This document shows positions 44,171-53,289 of a stretch of 64,000 bases of DNA, piece after piece (positions within the stretch are counted from its first letter, which is position 1; each line of letters begins with the position of its first letter). Made by a program: the position numbers and the translations under genes. The notes beneath the pieces are model-generated. The model saw only the letters and a program-made list of their open reading frames with translations, was not told the DNA's origin and did not search any database. The DNA comes from CAZTHL01 sp964613585 (GTDB lineage: Bacteria > Pseudomonadota > Alphaproteobacteria > DSM-16000 > Inquilinaceae): NCBI GenBank assembly GCA_964613585.1, contig CAZTHL010000002.1:1-64000 (forward strand), read 5' to 3'.

Positions 44171-45928
44171 GTGGCGAGCATGGAAAAGCTCAAGAGCAGC
44201 ATCGTATGGAAGCTGACACTGCCCATGTCCGTGGTGACGATCCTGGGCGCGGTCACTTTGGCGTTCATCGTCCCCTGGCTGGTCGAGAACAACACGCGCG
44301 AGTCGGCCATCGAGACCGGGCTGCTGACGGTCAGCCATTTCAAGGACATGCGTTCCTTTTATAACGAGAACGTGGTCCAAAAGGTTCTGCAGAGCGACAG
44401 CATGCGGGCAACCCATCGGCACCGCGACGATCCCAACGCGGTGCCCAATCCTGCGGCCTTTCTCCTCGACATGACGGAATCGCTGTCGGACGAGGACGTC
44501 CGGGTGCGCCTTGTCAGCCCGTTCCCTTTCCGCAATCGTCAGGACCGGGAGCTGGACCCGTTCCAGCGAGCGGCCTGGGCCGCGCTCAACGACGATCCGA
44601 AATCGACCTTCGTGCGGCAGGAGACGATCAACGGCCGCGATGTGATCCGTGTCGCCGTGGCTGATGTGATGGTCTCCGAGTCCTGCGTCGACTGCCACAA
44701 CGCACATCCTGATTCTCTGGAGACCCACTGGTCGCTCGGCGATGTGCGCGGCGTGCTGGAGGTCACCAGCGTGGTCGAGAACGCGCTCGCAAGAGGCGCG
44801 GATTTGAGCTTGTTCATCCTCGTTTTTGTGGTGGGAGGCTGTTCCTTCCTGATCGTCTTCAATACGTTCGTGTCGCGTGGTGTGGCGGTGCCGCTGCGCC
44901 GCATGACCGATTCCATGCGCAGGCTCGCCGGCGGAAAACTTGATATCGATATCCCAGGATACGGTCGCCGCGACGAGGTCGGGGCGATGGCGGATGCGGT
45001 GACGGTGTTTCGGCAGAACGCCCTGGAGCGGCGAAATCTCGAGGCCAGTCAAGCCGAGAGCCAGGCTGCCGAAGCCGAGCGCACGAGGCGCATCGAGCAG
45101 CAGATTGCAAGTTTTGATACCGCCATGCGCGCAGTGCTGAGCAATTTGGGCGCTGCCGCGAACGAGCTTGACGAGTCGGCCGCGACCATCTCCCGGGCGG
45201 CCGAGCACAGCACGGGGCGCTCGAACGCCGTTTGCGCCGCCTCCGCCGATGCGGCGCAAAGCGTAGAGACCGTCGCTCGGAAGACCGAGGAGCTGTCGGC
45301 CTCGATCGAGGAGATCGGCCACCAGGTGTCCAAATCCGTCTCCGTGACCGAGCGGGCGGCCGGCGAGGCCGCGCGCACCAACGAAACGGTGCGCAGCCTG
45401 AGCGCCGCGGCCGGAGATATCGGTAAGGTGGTCAAGCTGATCAGCGACATCGCCGAGCAGACGAATCTGCTTGCACTCAATGCGACAATCGAGGCAGCGC
45501 GCGCCGGCGAGGCCGGGAAGGGCTTCGCCGTGGTCGCCAGCGAGGTCAAGAACCTGGCCACGCAGACCGGTCGGGCCACCGACGAGATCGGGCGGCAGAT
45601 CGGCTCGATGCAGCAGGTCACGAGGGAGTCGGTGACCGCCATCGAGGCGATCGGCAGAACCATCACCGAGATTGGTGAGGTTGCCTCTCACATATCGACG
45701 GCGGTGGATCAGCAGCGACGTGCCACGCAGGACATCGCCCACAACGCTCAGGACACGGCGACCAGCACGAGAGGCGTATCGAGCGTCATCGGCGAGGTCG
45801 TCGAGGCGGCTCAGCAGACCATGTCGGTGGCAGAGCAGGTCGAGGCGTCCGCCGGCAAGCTTCTCGAGCAATCGGAGGATTTGCGCACCCGCGTCGCCGA
45901 CTTCCTGTCGGCCGTCCGCGCGGCCTAG
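44171..45928 (+). CDS. Methyl-accepting chemotaxis protein with heme-motif (DUF3365/Tll0287-like) sensor
   Basis: 585 residues. One helix at ~15-38, a periplasmic domain to ~205 with the c-type heme motif CVDCH (C172, C175, H176), a second helix, HAMP (~235-290) and a C-terminal MCP signalling domain with the trimer tip EQTNLLALNATIEAARAGEAGKGF (as NLLALNATIEAARAGE) at ~430. It probably senses redox state or a gas and signals to CheA. GTG at 44171 or ATG at 44180 may start it. Its TAG stop starts the third dispersed repeat. No other chemotaxis genes are nearby. Confidence 0.92.
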   Translation: MASMEKLKSSIVWKLTLPMSVVTILGAVTLAFIVPWLVENNTRESAIETGLLTVSHFKDMRSFYNENVVQKVLQSDSMRATHRHRDDPNAVPNPAAFLLDMTESLSDEDVRVRLVSPFPFRNRQDRELDPFQRAAWAALNDDPKSTFVRQETINGRDVIRVAVADVMVSESCVDCHNAHPDSLETHWSLGDVRGVLEVTSVVENALARGADLSLFILVFVVGGCSFLIVFNTFVSRGVAVPLRRMTDSMRRLAGGKLDIDIPGYGRRDEVGAMADAVTVFRQNALERRNLEASQAESQAAEAERTRRIEQQIASFDTAMRAVLSNLGAAANELDESAATISRAAEHSTGRSNAVCAASADAAQSVETVARKTEELSASIEEIGHQVSKSVSVTERAAGEAARTNETVRSLSAAAGDIGKVVKLISDIAEQTNLLALNATIEAARAGEAGKGFAVVASEVKNLATQTGRATDEIGRQIGSMQQVTRESVTAIEAIGRTITEIGEVASHISTAVDQQRRATQDIAHNAQDTATSTRGVSSVIGEVVEAAQQTMSVAEQVEASAGKLLEQSEDLRTRVADFLSAVRAA

Positions 45929-46053
45929 GGCGTTTCCGCTTGAGGCGGATCGGCACCGGCTTGTTCCCCCGCTGGCCAGCCTGAGCATGCTGTCGCCCGG
46001 TGGCCCAGCGGAGATCGGGCCGAGGATGCCACTTGAGACGGAAACGCTTTAAA
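45926..46053 (+). repeat. Dispersed palindromic element, copy 3
   Basis: Begins with the TAG stop of the chemoreceptor gene: GCGTTTCCGCTTGAGGCGG, then ATCGGCACCGG, TGAGCATGCTGTCG, GGTGGCC and GATGCCAC, ending CGGAAACGCTTTAA. The first 9 bases of the arms (GCGTTTCCG/CGGAAACGC) are perfectly inverted. Confidence 0.83.
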
Positions 46054-46087
46054 GGCGGCAACCGGCTCCATCACCTTTCACGCAAGA

Positions 46088-46119
46088 GACAGGCGGGGAC
46101 GGTAAAGTCCCCGCCTGTC
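46088..46119 (-). terminator. Perfect 13-bp hairpin between convergent genes
   Basis: GACAGGCGGGGAC (46088-46100) and GTCCCCGCCTGTC (46107-46119) pair perfectly around the loop GGTAAA, 37 bp beyond the satP stop. As a symmetric hairpin it could terminate satP and also transcription arriving from the chemoreceptor side. A long U tract is lacking on both strands. Confidence 0.7.
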
Positions 46120-46156
46120 ATCATCACGCGATGAGGCGCGGGCCGCGCGGCCGGCA

Positions 46157-46804
46157 CTACTTATTGACCGGCCCCAACGGCGCGATGGTCCGGCCATAGA
46201 CCTCGTTGATGACCTGGGCGAGCCCTGTGTAGATCGCCGAGAAGCCGCACACAATGCCTTCGAAGCCGGCCAGCTGCTTGATGGCTTGACTGCCGGTGAT
46301 GTCGCCGAGCACGAGAAGGGCAAACAGCACGACCAGCAGGAAGAAGACGATCTGCAGCGCGCGGTTCAGCCGGAACGTGCCGATGAAGAGCACGGCGGCG
46401 AACAGCCCCCAAATGGCCAGGAACGAGGCCATCGCCGTCGAATCCGGGGCCGCGCTGAGCCCGGTGGCCGGCAGCAGGATGATCCCGGCGAGGGCGAGCC
46501 AGAAGAAGCCGAACGAGATGAACGCTGTGGTGGCGAACGTGTTGTTCTTCCGCCACTCCATGATGCCGGCGATCACCTGCGCGAGACCGCCGTAGAAGAT
46601 GCCCATGCTGACGATCATGGCATCGAGCCCGAACAGGCCGGCATTATGGAGATTGAGCAGGACGGTGGTCAGTCCGAAGGCGCACAGGCCAAGGGGGCCG
46701 GGGTTGGCGGTGCTGTCCTTGACGGCCAGGCCCGGCATCTCGGCCAGCTTGATCACTTGCGTCTCCGACACGACAGGTTCGCTCGTTGCCGTTCGCGCGT
46801 CCAT
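46157..46804 (-). CDS. satP: Acetate/succinate uptake transporter (GPR1/FUN34/YaaH family)
   Basis: 215 residues with six transmembrane helices. The family motif NPGPLGL sits just before helix 1 and GIFYGGLAQVIAGIMEWRKNNTF follows helix 2 (GGLAQVIAGIMEWR). An FxxxF-type region closes the pore in relatives. Such proteins exchange acetate and other short carboxylates with protons. GGAGGAACCC precedes the ATG. It converges on the chemoreceptor gene. Confidence 0.93.
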   Translation of the reverse strand: MDARTATSEPVVSETQVIKLAEMPGLAVKDSTANPGPLGLCAFGLTTVLLNLHNAGLFGLDAMIVSMGIFYGGLAQVIAGIMEWRKNNTFATTAFISFGFFWLALAGIILLPATGLSAAPDSTAMASFLAIWGLFAAVLFIGTFRLNRALQIVFFLLVVLFALLVLGDITGSQAIKQLAGFEGIVCGFSAIYTGLAQVINEVYGRTIAPLGPVNK

Positions 46805-47298
46805 GGGTTCCTCCGCTCAATCCCCGTGACCCGGGCAATCCAATGGAGACAGGACCGCCGCGCAGCCAGCCGGGGTGACTCCGTCCAAAGATCCACGAGC
46901 CCGATCAAAAGCATTTCTGCGCGACGGACTTATGTCCGGGGTCCGTGAGACCTTTAGTCGATCAGCCGACTGATGCGTCCCAAGCGGAACGCTGCCCCCT
47001 CCGTTTGCTCGTTCTTGGTGGCACAACCCCAAAGGCTACGAAGCCTTGCCGACCACTTCACGCCACCGGAAGGAGATTTAGGGTGGCTGCTCCATTTGGG
47101 TCTTTGATTTCCGTCAATTCGCCCGGCGTTTGGGATCACTAGGCTGAGCATCCGGATGCCGTCGGTCTGCGGCTGCCTGCGCGCCGGTCGTCGTGGGCAA
47201 CCGGCCAGGGGCGCTCCGCAAACAAACGCATGCCGAGAGAGCGGCGGACAGGGGACACGAACGTCCCGTCGGTTGATGGCTCACAAATCGAGGACGCC
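46805..47298 (+). other. 494 bp intergenic region between divergent satP and a binding-protein gene
   Basis: No gene was identified; short frames here have no family features. It must hold the satP and binding-protein promoters. A small palindrome CGGAC-TTAT-GTCCG (46925-46938) is present ~120 bp upstream of satP. The interval is somewhat AT-richer near 46900-47140 than the coding regions. Confidence 0.5.
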
Positions 47299-48582
47299 AT
47301 GAAGTACGGCAAGACACTGATCGGAGCGGTGCTGGGGGCCGCTCTCCTGGGGGGCAGCAGCGGGGTCGATGCCCAGGCGAACGACCCGATCGCGGTCGGG
47401 CATCTGGCAACGAACACCGGCGAGACCGCATCGGTGGCCAGCGTCTATGGCCAGGGCGTGGCGGATGCCATGACCTGGCTGAACGAGCAGGGGGGCATCT
47501 CCGGCCGGCCGCTGAACTTCGAGACGGTCGATTACGCCTATGATGCGCTCCAGGCCGTATCCACCTATGCGGAGTGGCGCAACACGCTTGAGCCCGTGGC
47601 CATTCAGGGCTGGGGCACCGCGGATACCGAGGCGCTCGTCGACTTCGTCGCCCGGGATCAGACGGTCTTCTTTTCCGGGTCGTCGTCGGGTCATCTGACC
47701 GATCCGACCGGCCGGTCGGATCGGGCCGACAAGCCGGCGCCCTACAACTTCTTCTACGGACCGTCCTATTCCGACGGCTGCCGCGGCCTGGTGCAATGGG
47801 CTGCGGAGGACTGGCGCCGGACCGGCGGGGCCGGGCGCTCGGTCTTCCTGCAGGATCTGACCGCGCCGACCTTCGTGCACATGGGCGACAATCATCCCTA
47901 TCCAAGCGCACCTCAGGCCGCCTGCGCCGATTACGCCGAGGAGCTCGGCTTCGAGGTGCTTCAGCCGATCCGCTACTCCTTGCGGCCCGGCGATTTCAGC
48001 GCCCAGTGCCGGGCCCTCCGCCAAGTCGACGCCGACTACGCCTTTCTGGCCAACACCGCGGACTCCAATGTCGAGTTGGTCCGCGATTGCGCCAATCTCG
48101 GCGTGCGCACCCAGTTCCTCACGAACATATACGGATGGGACGAATTCGCCGCGGAAGCCGCTGGTGAATCGGGCAACGGCTTGGTCTGGGTGGTGACCGC
48201 GTCGCATTGGAACGCCGATGTCCCGGGCATGGAGCGGGTGCGTGAGATCTCCCGGATGTCCGATCCGAGTGGGGAGACGTACCGCCCGGTCCATTACATG
48301 CGGGGCATCTGCTCGGTCGCCTTCATGGCGGACGCCATGGAACTGGCGGCGAGCGCCGGCGGGGTCACCGGACCGCGCGTGAAGGCGGCCCTCGAGTCAT
48401 TCCAGGAGCACGTGCCGGAGGGCCTCGAGGGGGTCTGCCTGCCCTCGACCTGGACGGCCGATGATCACCGCGGCACGACCGAGGTGGTGCTGTACGAGAG
48501 CACCTTCAGCTTCGGCCAATCGGTCATGGAGCCCATCTATCGCACCAAGTTGCCGTTGCGTCCGGATTGGCTCGGCTGGTAG
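47299..48582 (+). CDS. Periplasmic ABC substrate-binding protein, branched-chain amino acid type, orphan
   Basis: 427 residues: signal peptide (TLIGAVLGAALLGGSSGVDA) and a Peripla_BP_6-like mature part (VGHLATNTGETASVASVYGQ, DAMTWLNEQGGISGRPLNFE, VAIQGWGTADTEALVDFVA). The ATG at 47299 starts the signal peptide. There is no permease or ATPase next to it, so it must share one encoded elsewhere or feed a signalling system. Ligand unknown. Confidence 0.87.
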   Translation: MKYGKTLIGAVLGAALLGGSSGVDAQANDPIAVGHLATNTGETASVASVYGQGVADAMTWLNEQGGISGRPLNFETVDYAYDALQAVSTYAEWRNTLEPVAIQGWGTADTEALVDFVARDQTVFFSGSSSGHLTDPTGRSDRADKPAPYNFFYGPSYSDGCRGLVQWAAEDWRRTGGAGRSVFLQDLTAPTFVHMGDNHPYPSAPQAACADYAEELGFEVLQPIRYSLRPGDFSAQCRALRQVDADYAFLANTADSNVELVRDCANLGVRTQFLTNIYGWDEFAAEAAGESGNGLVWVVTASHWNADVPGMERVREISRMSDPSGETYRPVHYMRGICSVAFMADAMELAASAGGVTGPRVKAALESFQEHVPEGLEGVCLPSTWTADDHRGTTEVVLYESTFSFGQSVMEPIYRTKLPLRPDWLGW

Positions 48583-48614
48583 GCGCGGTGCCTTCATCGA
48601 CCTGACTGTTGAGC

Positions 48615-48645
48615 GGTGTCGCCGCCGGAAGCCGGTGGCGGCGCC
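48615..48645 (+). terminator. Hairpin after the orphan binding-protein gene
   Basis: GGTGTCGCCGCCGG (48615-48628) pairs with CCGGTGGCGGCGCC (48632-48645) around the loop AAG, with three G-U pairs. It is 33 bp after the stop codon and before dnaE; GTCTCTC rather than a U tract follows. Confidence 0.5.
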
Positions 48646-48709
48646 GTCTCTCTACGGTCGTGACGCCGAGGACGGGGCCTGACAGACTCCCTGCGAGTCG
48701 GGAGGTCCC

Positions 48710-51700
48710 ATGGCGCACGCTGATTTCGTTCATCTTCGAGTTCATTCCGCCTACTCGCTGAGCGAGGGCGCCATCAGGCTGAAGGAATTGGTGGCGCTCT
48801 GTCAGAACCATGCCATGCCGGCCGTCGCCGTGACGGACACCGGTAACCTGTTCGGCGCGCTCGAGTTCGCTTTGTTGGCGAAGGACAGCGGCGTGCAGCC
48901 GATCATCGGGACCATCCTCGGCCTGTCGCGTGGCGACGGCGACGGCAACCACAGGCTTGCCGGAACGCCGCCGCCAGATCATGTCCTGCTCCTCGTGCAG
49001 AGCAAGGCCGGATACCGCAATCTTCTGGCGCTGGTCAGCCGCGCGTTCCTTGAAACCGAGCATGGACGGCCGCCTCAGGTGGACCTGTGCCTCCTCGAGC
49101 ACCATGCCGACGGGCTGATCGCGCTGACCGGTGGGCCGACGGGGCCGATCGGGCGACTCCTTGCCGAGGGCAAGCCCGGAGAGGCGGAAGCGGCGCTGAA
49201 GCGGCTCCGTCACATCTTTTCGGACAGGCTCTATGTCGAGCTGATGCGCCTTGATTTCGGGCTCGAGAACCGGATCGAGGGCCCATTGATCGAGCTGGCC
49301 TATCGGCTCGAGCTCCCGCTCGTCGCCACGAACGATGTCTACTTCGCCGACCCGACCCTGCATACCGCCCACGATGCCCTCCTGTGCATCGCCGACGGCA
49401 CCTATGTGTCGGACCCGGAGCGGCGTCGGGTTACCCCCGAGCACCATTTCAAATCCGCCGAAAGCATGCGGTCGCTGTTCGCGGACATCCCCGAGGCCGT
49501 GGACAACACCCTGGTCATCGCGCGCCGCTGCCACTTCATGCCGACGCGGCGGCCGCCGATCCTGCCCCATTTTGAGACGGGCTCAGGGCGCGGGGAAGCC
49601 GACGAGCTGCGTGCCCAGGCCGCGGAGGGGCTCGCGCGGCGGCTCGCTGGCCAACTCGCCCACGGCCACGCCGACACCAAGCCGCGTGACGAGATCATCC
49701 GACCGTACCACGAGCGCCTGGAGTTCGAGCTCGAGGTTATCATCACGATGGGCTTCGCCGGCTACTTCCTGATCGTCGCGGACTTCATCAAGTGGGCGAA
49801 GTCGCGAGGCATCCCGGTGGGCCCGGGCCGCGGCTCCGGTGCCGCCTCTGTCGTGGCCTGGTCCCTGACGATCACGGATCTGGACCCGTTGCGTTTCGGC
49901 CTGATCTTTGAGCGGTTTCTCAACCCCGAGCGCGTCTCGATGCCGGATTTCGACATCGACTTCTGCCAGGATCGGCGGGATGAGGTGATCGACTACGTGC
50001 GAGGGAAATACGGCGACGATCGTGTCGCGCAGATCATCACCTTCGGCAAGCTGCAGGCGAGGGCGGTGCTGCGCGATGTCGGGCGCGTTCTGCAGTTGCC
50101 CTATGGACAGGTCGACCGGATCTGCAAGCTCGTGCCGAACAACCCCGCCAGCCCGGTCACCCTGAAGCAGGCCCTCGACACCATCGACCAGCTGCGCGAG
50201 GAGCGCGAACAGGACGCGACGGTCCGCGGCATGATCGACATCGCCCTGAAGCTCGAAGGCCTGTATCGGCATGCCTCGACCCATGCCGCCGGGGTGGTCA
50301 TCGGCGACCGACCCCTGCAGGAGCTGATCCCGCTTTACAGGGATCCACGGTCGAGCATGCCCGTGACGCAGTTCAGCATGAAGTATGTCGAGCAGGCCGG
50401 GCTGGTGAAGTTCGACTTCCTGGGCCTGAAGACCCTGACGGTCATCGATCGCACCCTCCAGCTGCTGCGCGAGACCGGCCGGTCCCTGTCGCCCGAGGCC
50501 ATCCCGCTCGACGACCACCGCACCTTCGCCATGCTGTCGCGTGCCGAGACGGTCGGCGTGTTCCAGCTGGAAAGCGCAGGCATGCGCGATGTCCTAAAGC
50601 GCCTGAAGCCCAATCGCTTCGAGGACATCATCGCCTTGGTGGCCTTGTATCGACCCGGCCCCATGGACAACATCCCCACTTACATTGCAACCAAGAACGG
50701 CGAGGCGGCACCCGACTACCTGCATCCAACCCTGGAGCCGATCCTGACCGAGACCTTCGGGATCATGATCTACCAGGAGCAGGTCATGCAGGTCGCGCAG
50801 GTTCTGGCCGGCTATTCACCGGGCGAGGCTGATCTGCTGCGGCGGGCGATGGGCAAGAAGATCCAGTCCGAGATGGACGCTCAGAAGCGCATCTTCGTCG
50901 ACGGCGCCGTCGGGCGTGGCGTGGAGCCGGAGAAGGCTGCGCACATCTTCGACCTCGTCAACAAGTTCGCCGGATACGGCTTCAACAAGGCGCACGCGGC
51001 CTGCTACGCGCTGATTGCGTACCAGACGGCCTATCTCAAGTGCAATTACCCGGTCGAATTCCTGGCCGCATCCATGAATCTGGATATCGCCCACACGGAG
51101 AAGCTTGACGTCTTCCGCCAGGAGGCCGCGAGGCTGGGTACGCGCATGCTGCGTCCGGACATCAATCGGTCCCGGGCGGAGTTCGGCGTTGAGGAGGAAC
51201 CAGACGGAGGCTTGGCCATCCGCTACGCGCTGGGAGCGATCAAGGGGGTCGGGATCGAGGCCATGCGGACGCTGGTCGCCGAGCGGGCCGCCAACGGCCC
51301 GTTCGCCTCCGTTCTCGACCTTGCCCGGCGGCTCGACGGGCGGGTCGTCAACAAGCGGCAGCTCGAAGGTTTGATCCGCGCCGGCGCGCTCGACGGGCTC
51401 GACGGCCGGCGCGCCGCGCTGATCGCCGCGGTCGACACGATCATGCGGCACGCCCATGCTGCCGCCGCGGATCGCGCCAGCCAGCAGACAAGCCTGTTCC
51501 CGGGCGGCGTCGGCGACACCGTCGAGGCGTTGAGCTTGCCGCCGGTCGCCGAGTGGAACGCGCTGGAGCGTCTGCGCGAAGAGCACGAGGCCATCGGCTT
51601 CTATCTGTCCGCCCACCCCATGGCGAACTTCAACGTCGGCAAGCTCGGGGCGCGATCGTTCGCGGAGGTGGAGGACGCGGCGGGCCGCGGGCAGGGGGGC

Positions 51701-52183
51701 CGCGTGAAGATGGCCGGCGTGGTGACCGGTCGACGGGAGCGGGTCTCGAAGACCGGCAAGCGCTTCGCCTTCTTGTCCCTGTCGGACATGACGGGCGTTT
51801 TCGATGTCACCGTGTTCTCCGAGGTGCTGGCCGCGGCAAAGGCGTTCCTTGAGGAGAACATGGCCGTGCTGCTGGATGTCGAGGTGCAGATCCAGGGCGA
51901 GGGCGGCTATCGCCTCACCGCCAACGGGATCGAGCCGCTCGAGAGCGCCATGGCCCGGCTCGGCACGACGCTGGAAATACGGGTCGGTCAGGAGGAGAGC
52001 GTCGAGGCCGTGCGTCGCGAGCTGGCGCGTGGCGGACCGGGACGCTCCAGGGTGAGCCTTCTGGTGCCGTGGCGGCCGGGTCATGACATCGAGGTGGCTC
52101 TGCCGGAGCGATATGCGCTCACAGCCGAGGCCCGCGCCTCGGTCATGGCGGCCGCCGGCATCCTGGACGTGCGGGAGGCCTGA
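48710..52183 (+). CDS. dnaE: DNA polymerase III alpha subunit
   Basis: 1157 residues, full length and without an intein. PHP domain at the N-terminus (FVHLRVHSAYSLSEGA, AVTDTGNLFGALEFA), catalytic palm aspartates in PDFDIDFCQDRRDE (~420), fingers with RHASTHAAGVVIG and FNKAHAACYALIAYQTAY, a beta-clamp-binding motif QTSLF at ~925, and an OB domain after ~990. It is the replicative polymerase. The ATG lies after GGGAGGTCCC. It heads the block that leads to rpsB, though with its own upstream region. Confidence 0.98.
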   Translation: MAHADFVHLRVHSAYSLSEGAIRLKELVALCQNHAMPAVAVTDTGNLFGALEFALLAKDSGVQPIIGTILGLSRGDGDGNHRLAGTPPPDHVLLLVQSKAGYRNLLALVSRAFLETEHGRPPQVDLCLLEHHADGLIALTGGPTGPIGRLLAEGKPGEAEAALKRLRHIFSDRLYVELMRLDFGLENRIEGPLIELAYRLELPLVATNDVYFADPTLHTAHDALLCIADGTYVSDPERRRVTPEHHFKSAESMRSLFADIPEAVDNTLVIARRCHFMPTRRPPILPHFETGSGRGEADELRAQAAEGLARRLAGQLAHGHADTKPRDEIIRPYHERLEFELEVIITMGFAGYFLIVADFIKWAKSRGIPVGPGRGSGAASVVAWSLTITDLDPLRFGLIFERFLNPERVSMPDFDIDFCQDRRDEVIDYVRGKYGDDRVAQIITFGKLQARAVLRDVGRVLQLPYGQVDRICKLVPNNPASPVTLKQALDTIDQLREEREQDATVRGMIDIALKLEGLYRHASTHAAGVVIGDRPLQELIPLYRDPRSSMPVTQFSMKYVEQAGLVKFDFLGLKTLTVIDRTLQLLRETGRSLSPEAIPLDDHRTFAMLSRAETVGVFQLESAGMRDVLKRLKPNRFEDIIALVALYRPGPMDNIPTYIATKNGEAAPDYLHPTLEPILTETFGIMIYQEQVMQVAQVLAGYSPGEADLLRRAMGKKIQSEMDAQKRIFVDGAVGRGVEPEKAAHIFDLVNKFAGYGFNKAHAACYALIAYQTAYLKCNYPVEFLAASMNLDIAHTEKLDVFRQEAARLGTRMLRPDINRSRAEFGVEEEPDGGLAIRYALGAIKGVGIEAMRTLVAERAANGPFASVLDLARRLDGRVVNKRQLEGLIRAGALDGLDGRRAALIAAVDTIMRHAHAAAADRASQQTSLFPGGVGDTVEALSLPPVAEWNALERLREEHEAIGFYLSAHPMANFNVGKLGARSFAEVEDAAGRGQGGRVKMAGVVTGRRERVSKTGKRFAFLSLSDMTGVFDVTVFSEVLAAAKAFLEENMAVLLDVEVQIQGEGGYRLTANGIEPLESAMARLGTTLEIRVGQEESVEAVRRELARGGPGRSRVSLLVPWRPGHDIEVALPERYALTAEARASVMAAAGILDVREA

Positions 52184-52201
52184 CCCGCCCTGCGCCCGGC
52201 C

Positions 52202-52230
52202 TTGCAAATCGTGGCAGGCGCAGCTATCTA
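52202..52230 (+). promoter_or_regulatory. Sigma-70 promoter for the rpsB-tsf operon
   Basis: TTGCAA (52202-52207) and TATCTA (52225-52230) with a 17-bp spacer, ~160 bp upstream of rpsB. The long leader between start site and rpsB may carry S2 autoregulation, but no specific structure was resolved. Confidence 0.6.
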
Positions 52231-52389
52231 CCGGCGTTGTCCAAAACCACACGCGGATTAACGGGATCTCGGGCGGACGGGGCGACCTGTCCCGGAGGAT
52301 CTCGATCCGGTGTCCTGCGCCGCGTCCGGGAGCGGGGGCGCGCGAGACGAGTCCGCGGCGGCTGAACCGGAAAAGGAAGCTTCCTTCTC

Positions 52390-53220
52390 ATGCCCATGCC
52401 TACGTTCACGATGCGCCTGCTCCTGGAGGCCGGCGTGCATTTTGGTCACCATACCCGGCGGTGGAACCCGAAGATGCAGCCCTTCCTCTTCGGGGTTCGC
52501 AACGGTGTGCATATCATTGATCTTGAGCAGACCGTGCCGATGATGCACCGGGCCTTGGAGGCGGCGCGCGACGTGGTCGCCGGCGGCGGCCGCGTGCTGT
52601 TTGTCGGGACCAAGCGGCAGGCGCAGGACAAAATCGCTGAATCCTCGCGGCGCTGCGGTCAATACTTCGTCAATCATCGATGGCTAGGCGGGATGCTGAC
52701 CAATTGGAAGACCATCTCGCAGTCGATCAAGCGGCTCAAGGAGCTCGATGATCAGCTGGCGCAGGCGGATCTGGGCCTGACCAAGAAGGAGCGGCTCCAG
52801 CTCACGCGGGAGCGTGACAAGCTCGAGCGGGCGCTGGGCGGCATCCGCGACATGGGCGGCCTGCCGGACATCCTCTTCATCATCGACACCAACAAGGAAT
52901 CGATTGCGGTCCGCGAGGCCAACAAGCTTGGCATACCGGTGATCGCCGTGATCGACAGCAATTCCGATCCCGAAGGCATCGACTTTCCGGTCCCGGGTAA
53001 CGACGACGCCCTCCGCGCGATCGACCTGTACTGCGATCTTCTGTCGCAAGCTGTTCTGTCGGGCATCGAGGCGGAAATGGTGGCGTCGGGAGCCGATGTC
53101 GGCGCCATGGAGGAGCCGGTGGAGCAGCCGATCCCGGCAGAGGAGCCGGCAGAGGAGCCGGCGGAGCGAGTCGAGAAGGCAGCGGAGGCCGAGACGATCG
53201 GAACCGCTGGCTCGGCATGA
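52390..53220 (+). CDS. rpsB: 30S ribosomal protein S2
   Basis: 276 residues. MRLLLEAGVHFGHHTRRWNPKM, GRVLFVGTKRQAQDKI, RWLGGMLTNWKTISQSI and FIIDTNKESIAVREANKLGIP (FIIDTNKE) are the S2 signatures. The C-terminal ~35 residues are an acidic, repetitive extension (EEPAEEPAE) common in alphaproteobacteria. Preceded by a clear promoter and followed by tsf after 69 bp. Confidence 0.98.
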   Translation: MPMPTFTMRLLLEAGVHFGHHTRRWNPKMQPFLFGVRNGVHIIDLEQTVPMMHRALEAARDVVAGGGRVLFVGTKRQAQDKIAESSRRCGQYFVNHRWLGGMLTNWKTISQSIKRLKELDDQLAQADLGLTKKERLQLTRERDKLERALGGIRDMGGLPDILFIIDTNKESIAVREANKLGIPVIAVIDSNSDPEGIDFPVPGNDDALRAIDLYCDLLSQAVLSGIEAEMVASGADVGAMEEPVEQPIPAEEPAEEPAERVEKAAEAETIGTAGSA

Positions 53221-53289
53221 GGGTCGTCTGGTAGGCCTCTCGCGGCCGGAGCCGGTCGGGCGGGTTCCCGGAAGATCAAAGGAGCGACC

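Noticed and set aside
44087..45988. A 633-codon minus-strand frame opposite the chemoreceptor
   Set aside because: Mirror of the MCP coding pattern; no domains, and the MCP sequence is certain.
46925..46938. Short palindrome upstream of satP as operator
   Set aside because: Five-base arms are expected by chance in GC-rich DNA; recorded in the intergenic entry only.
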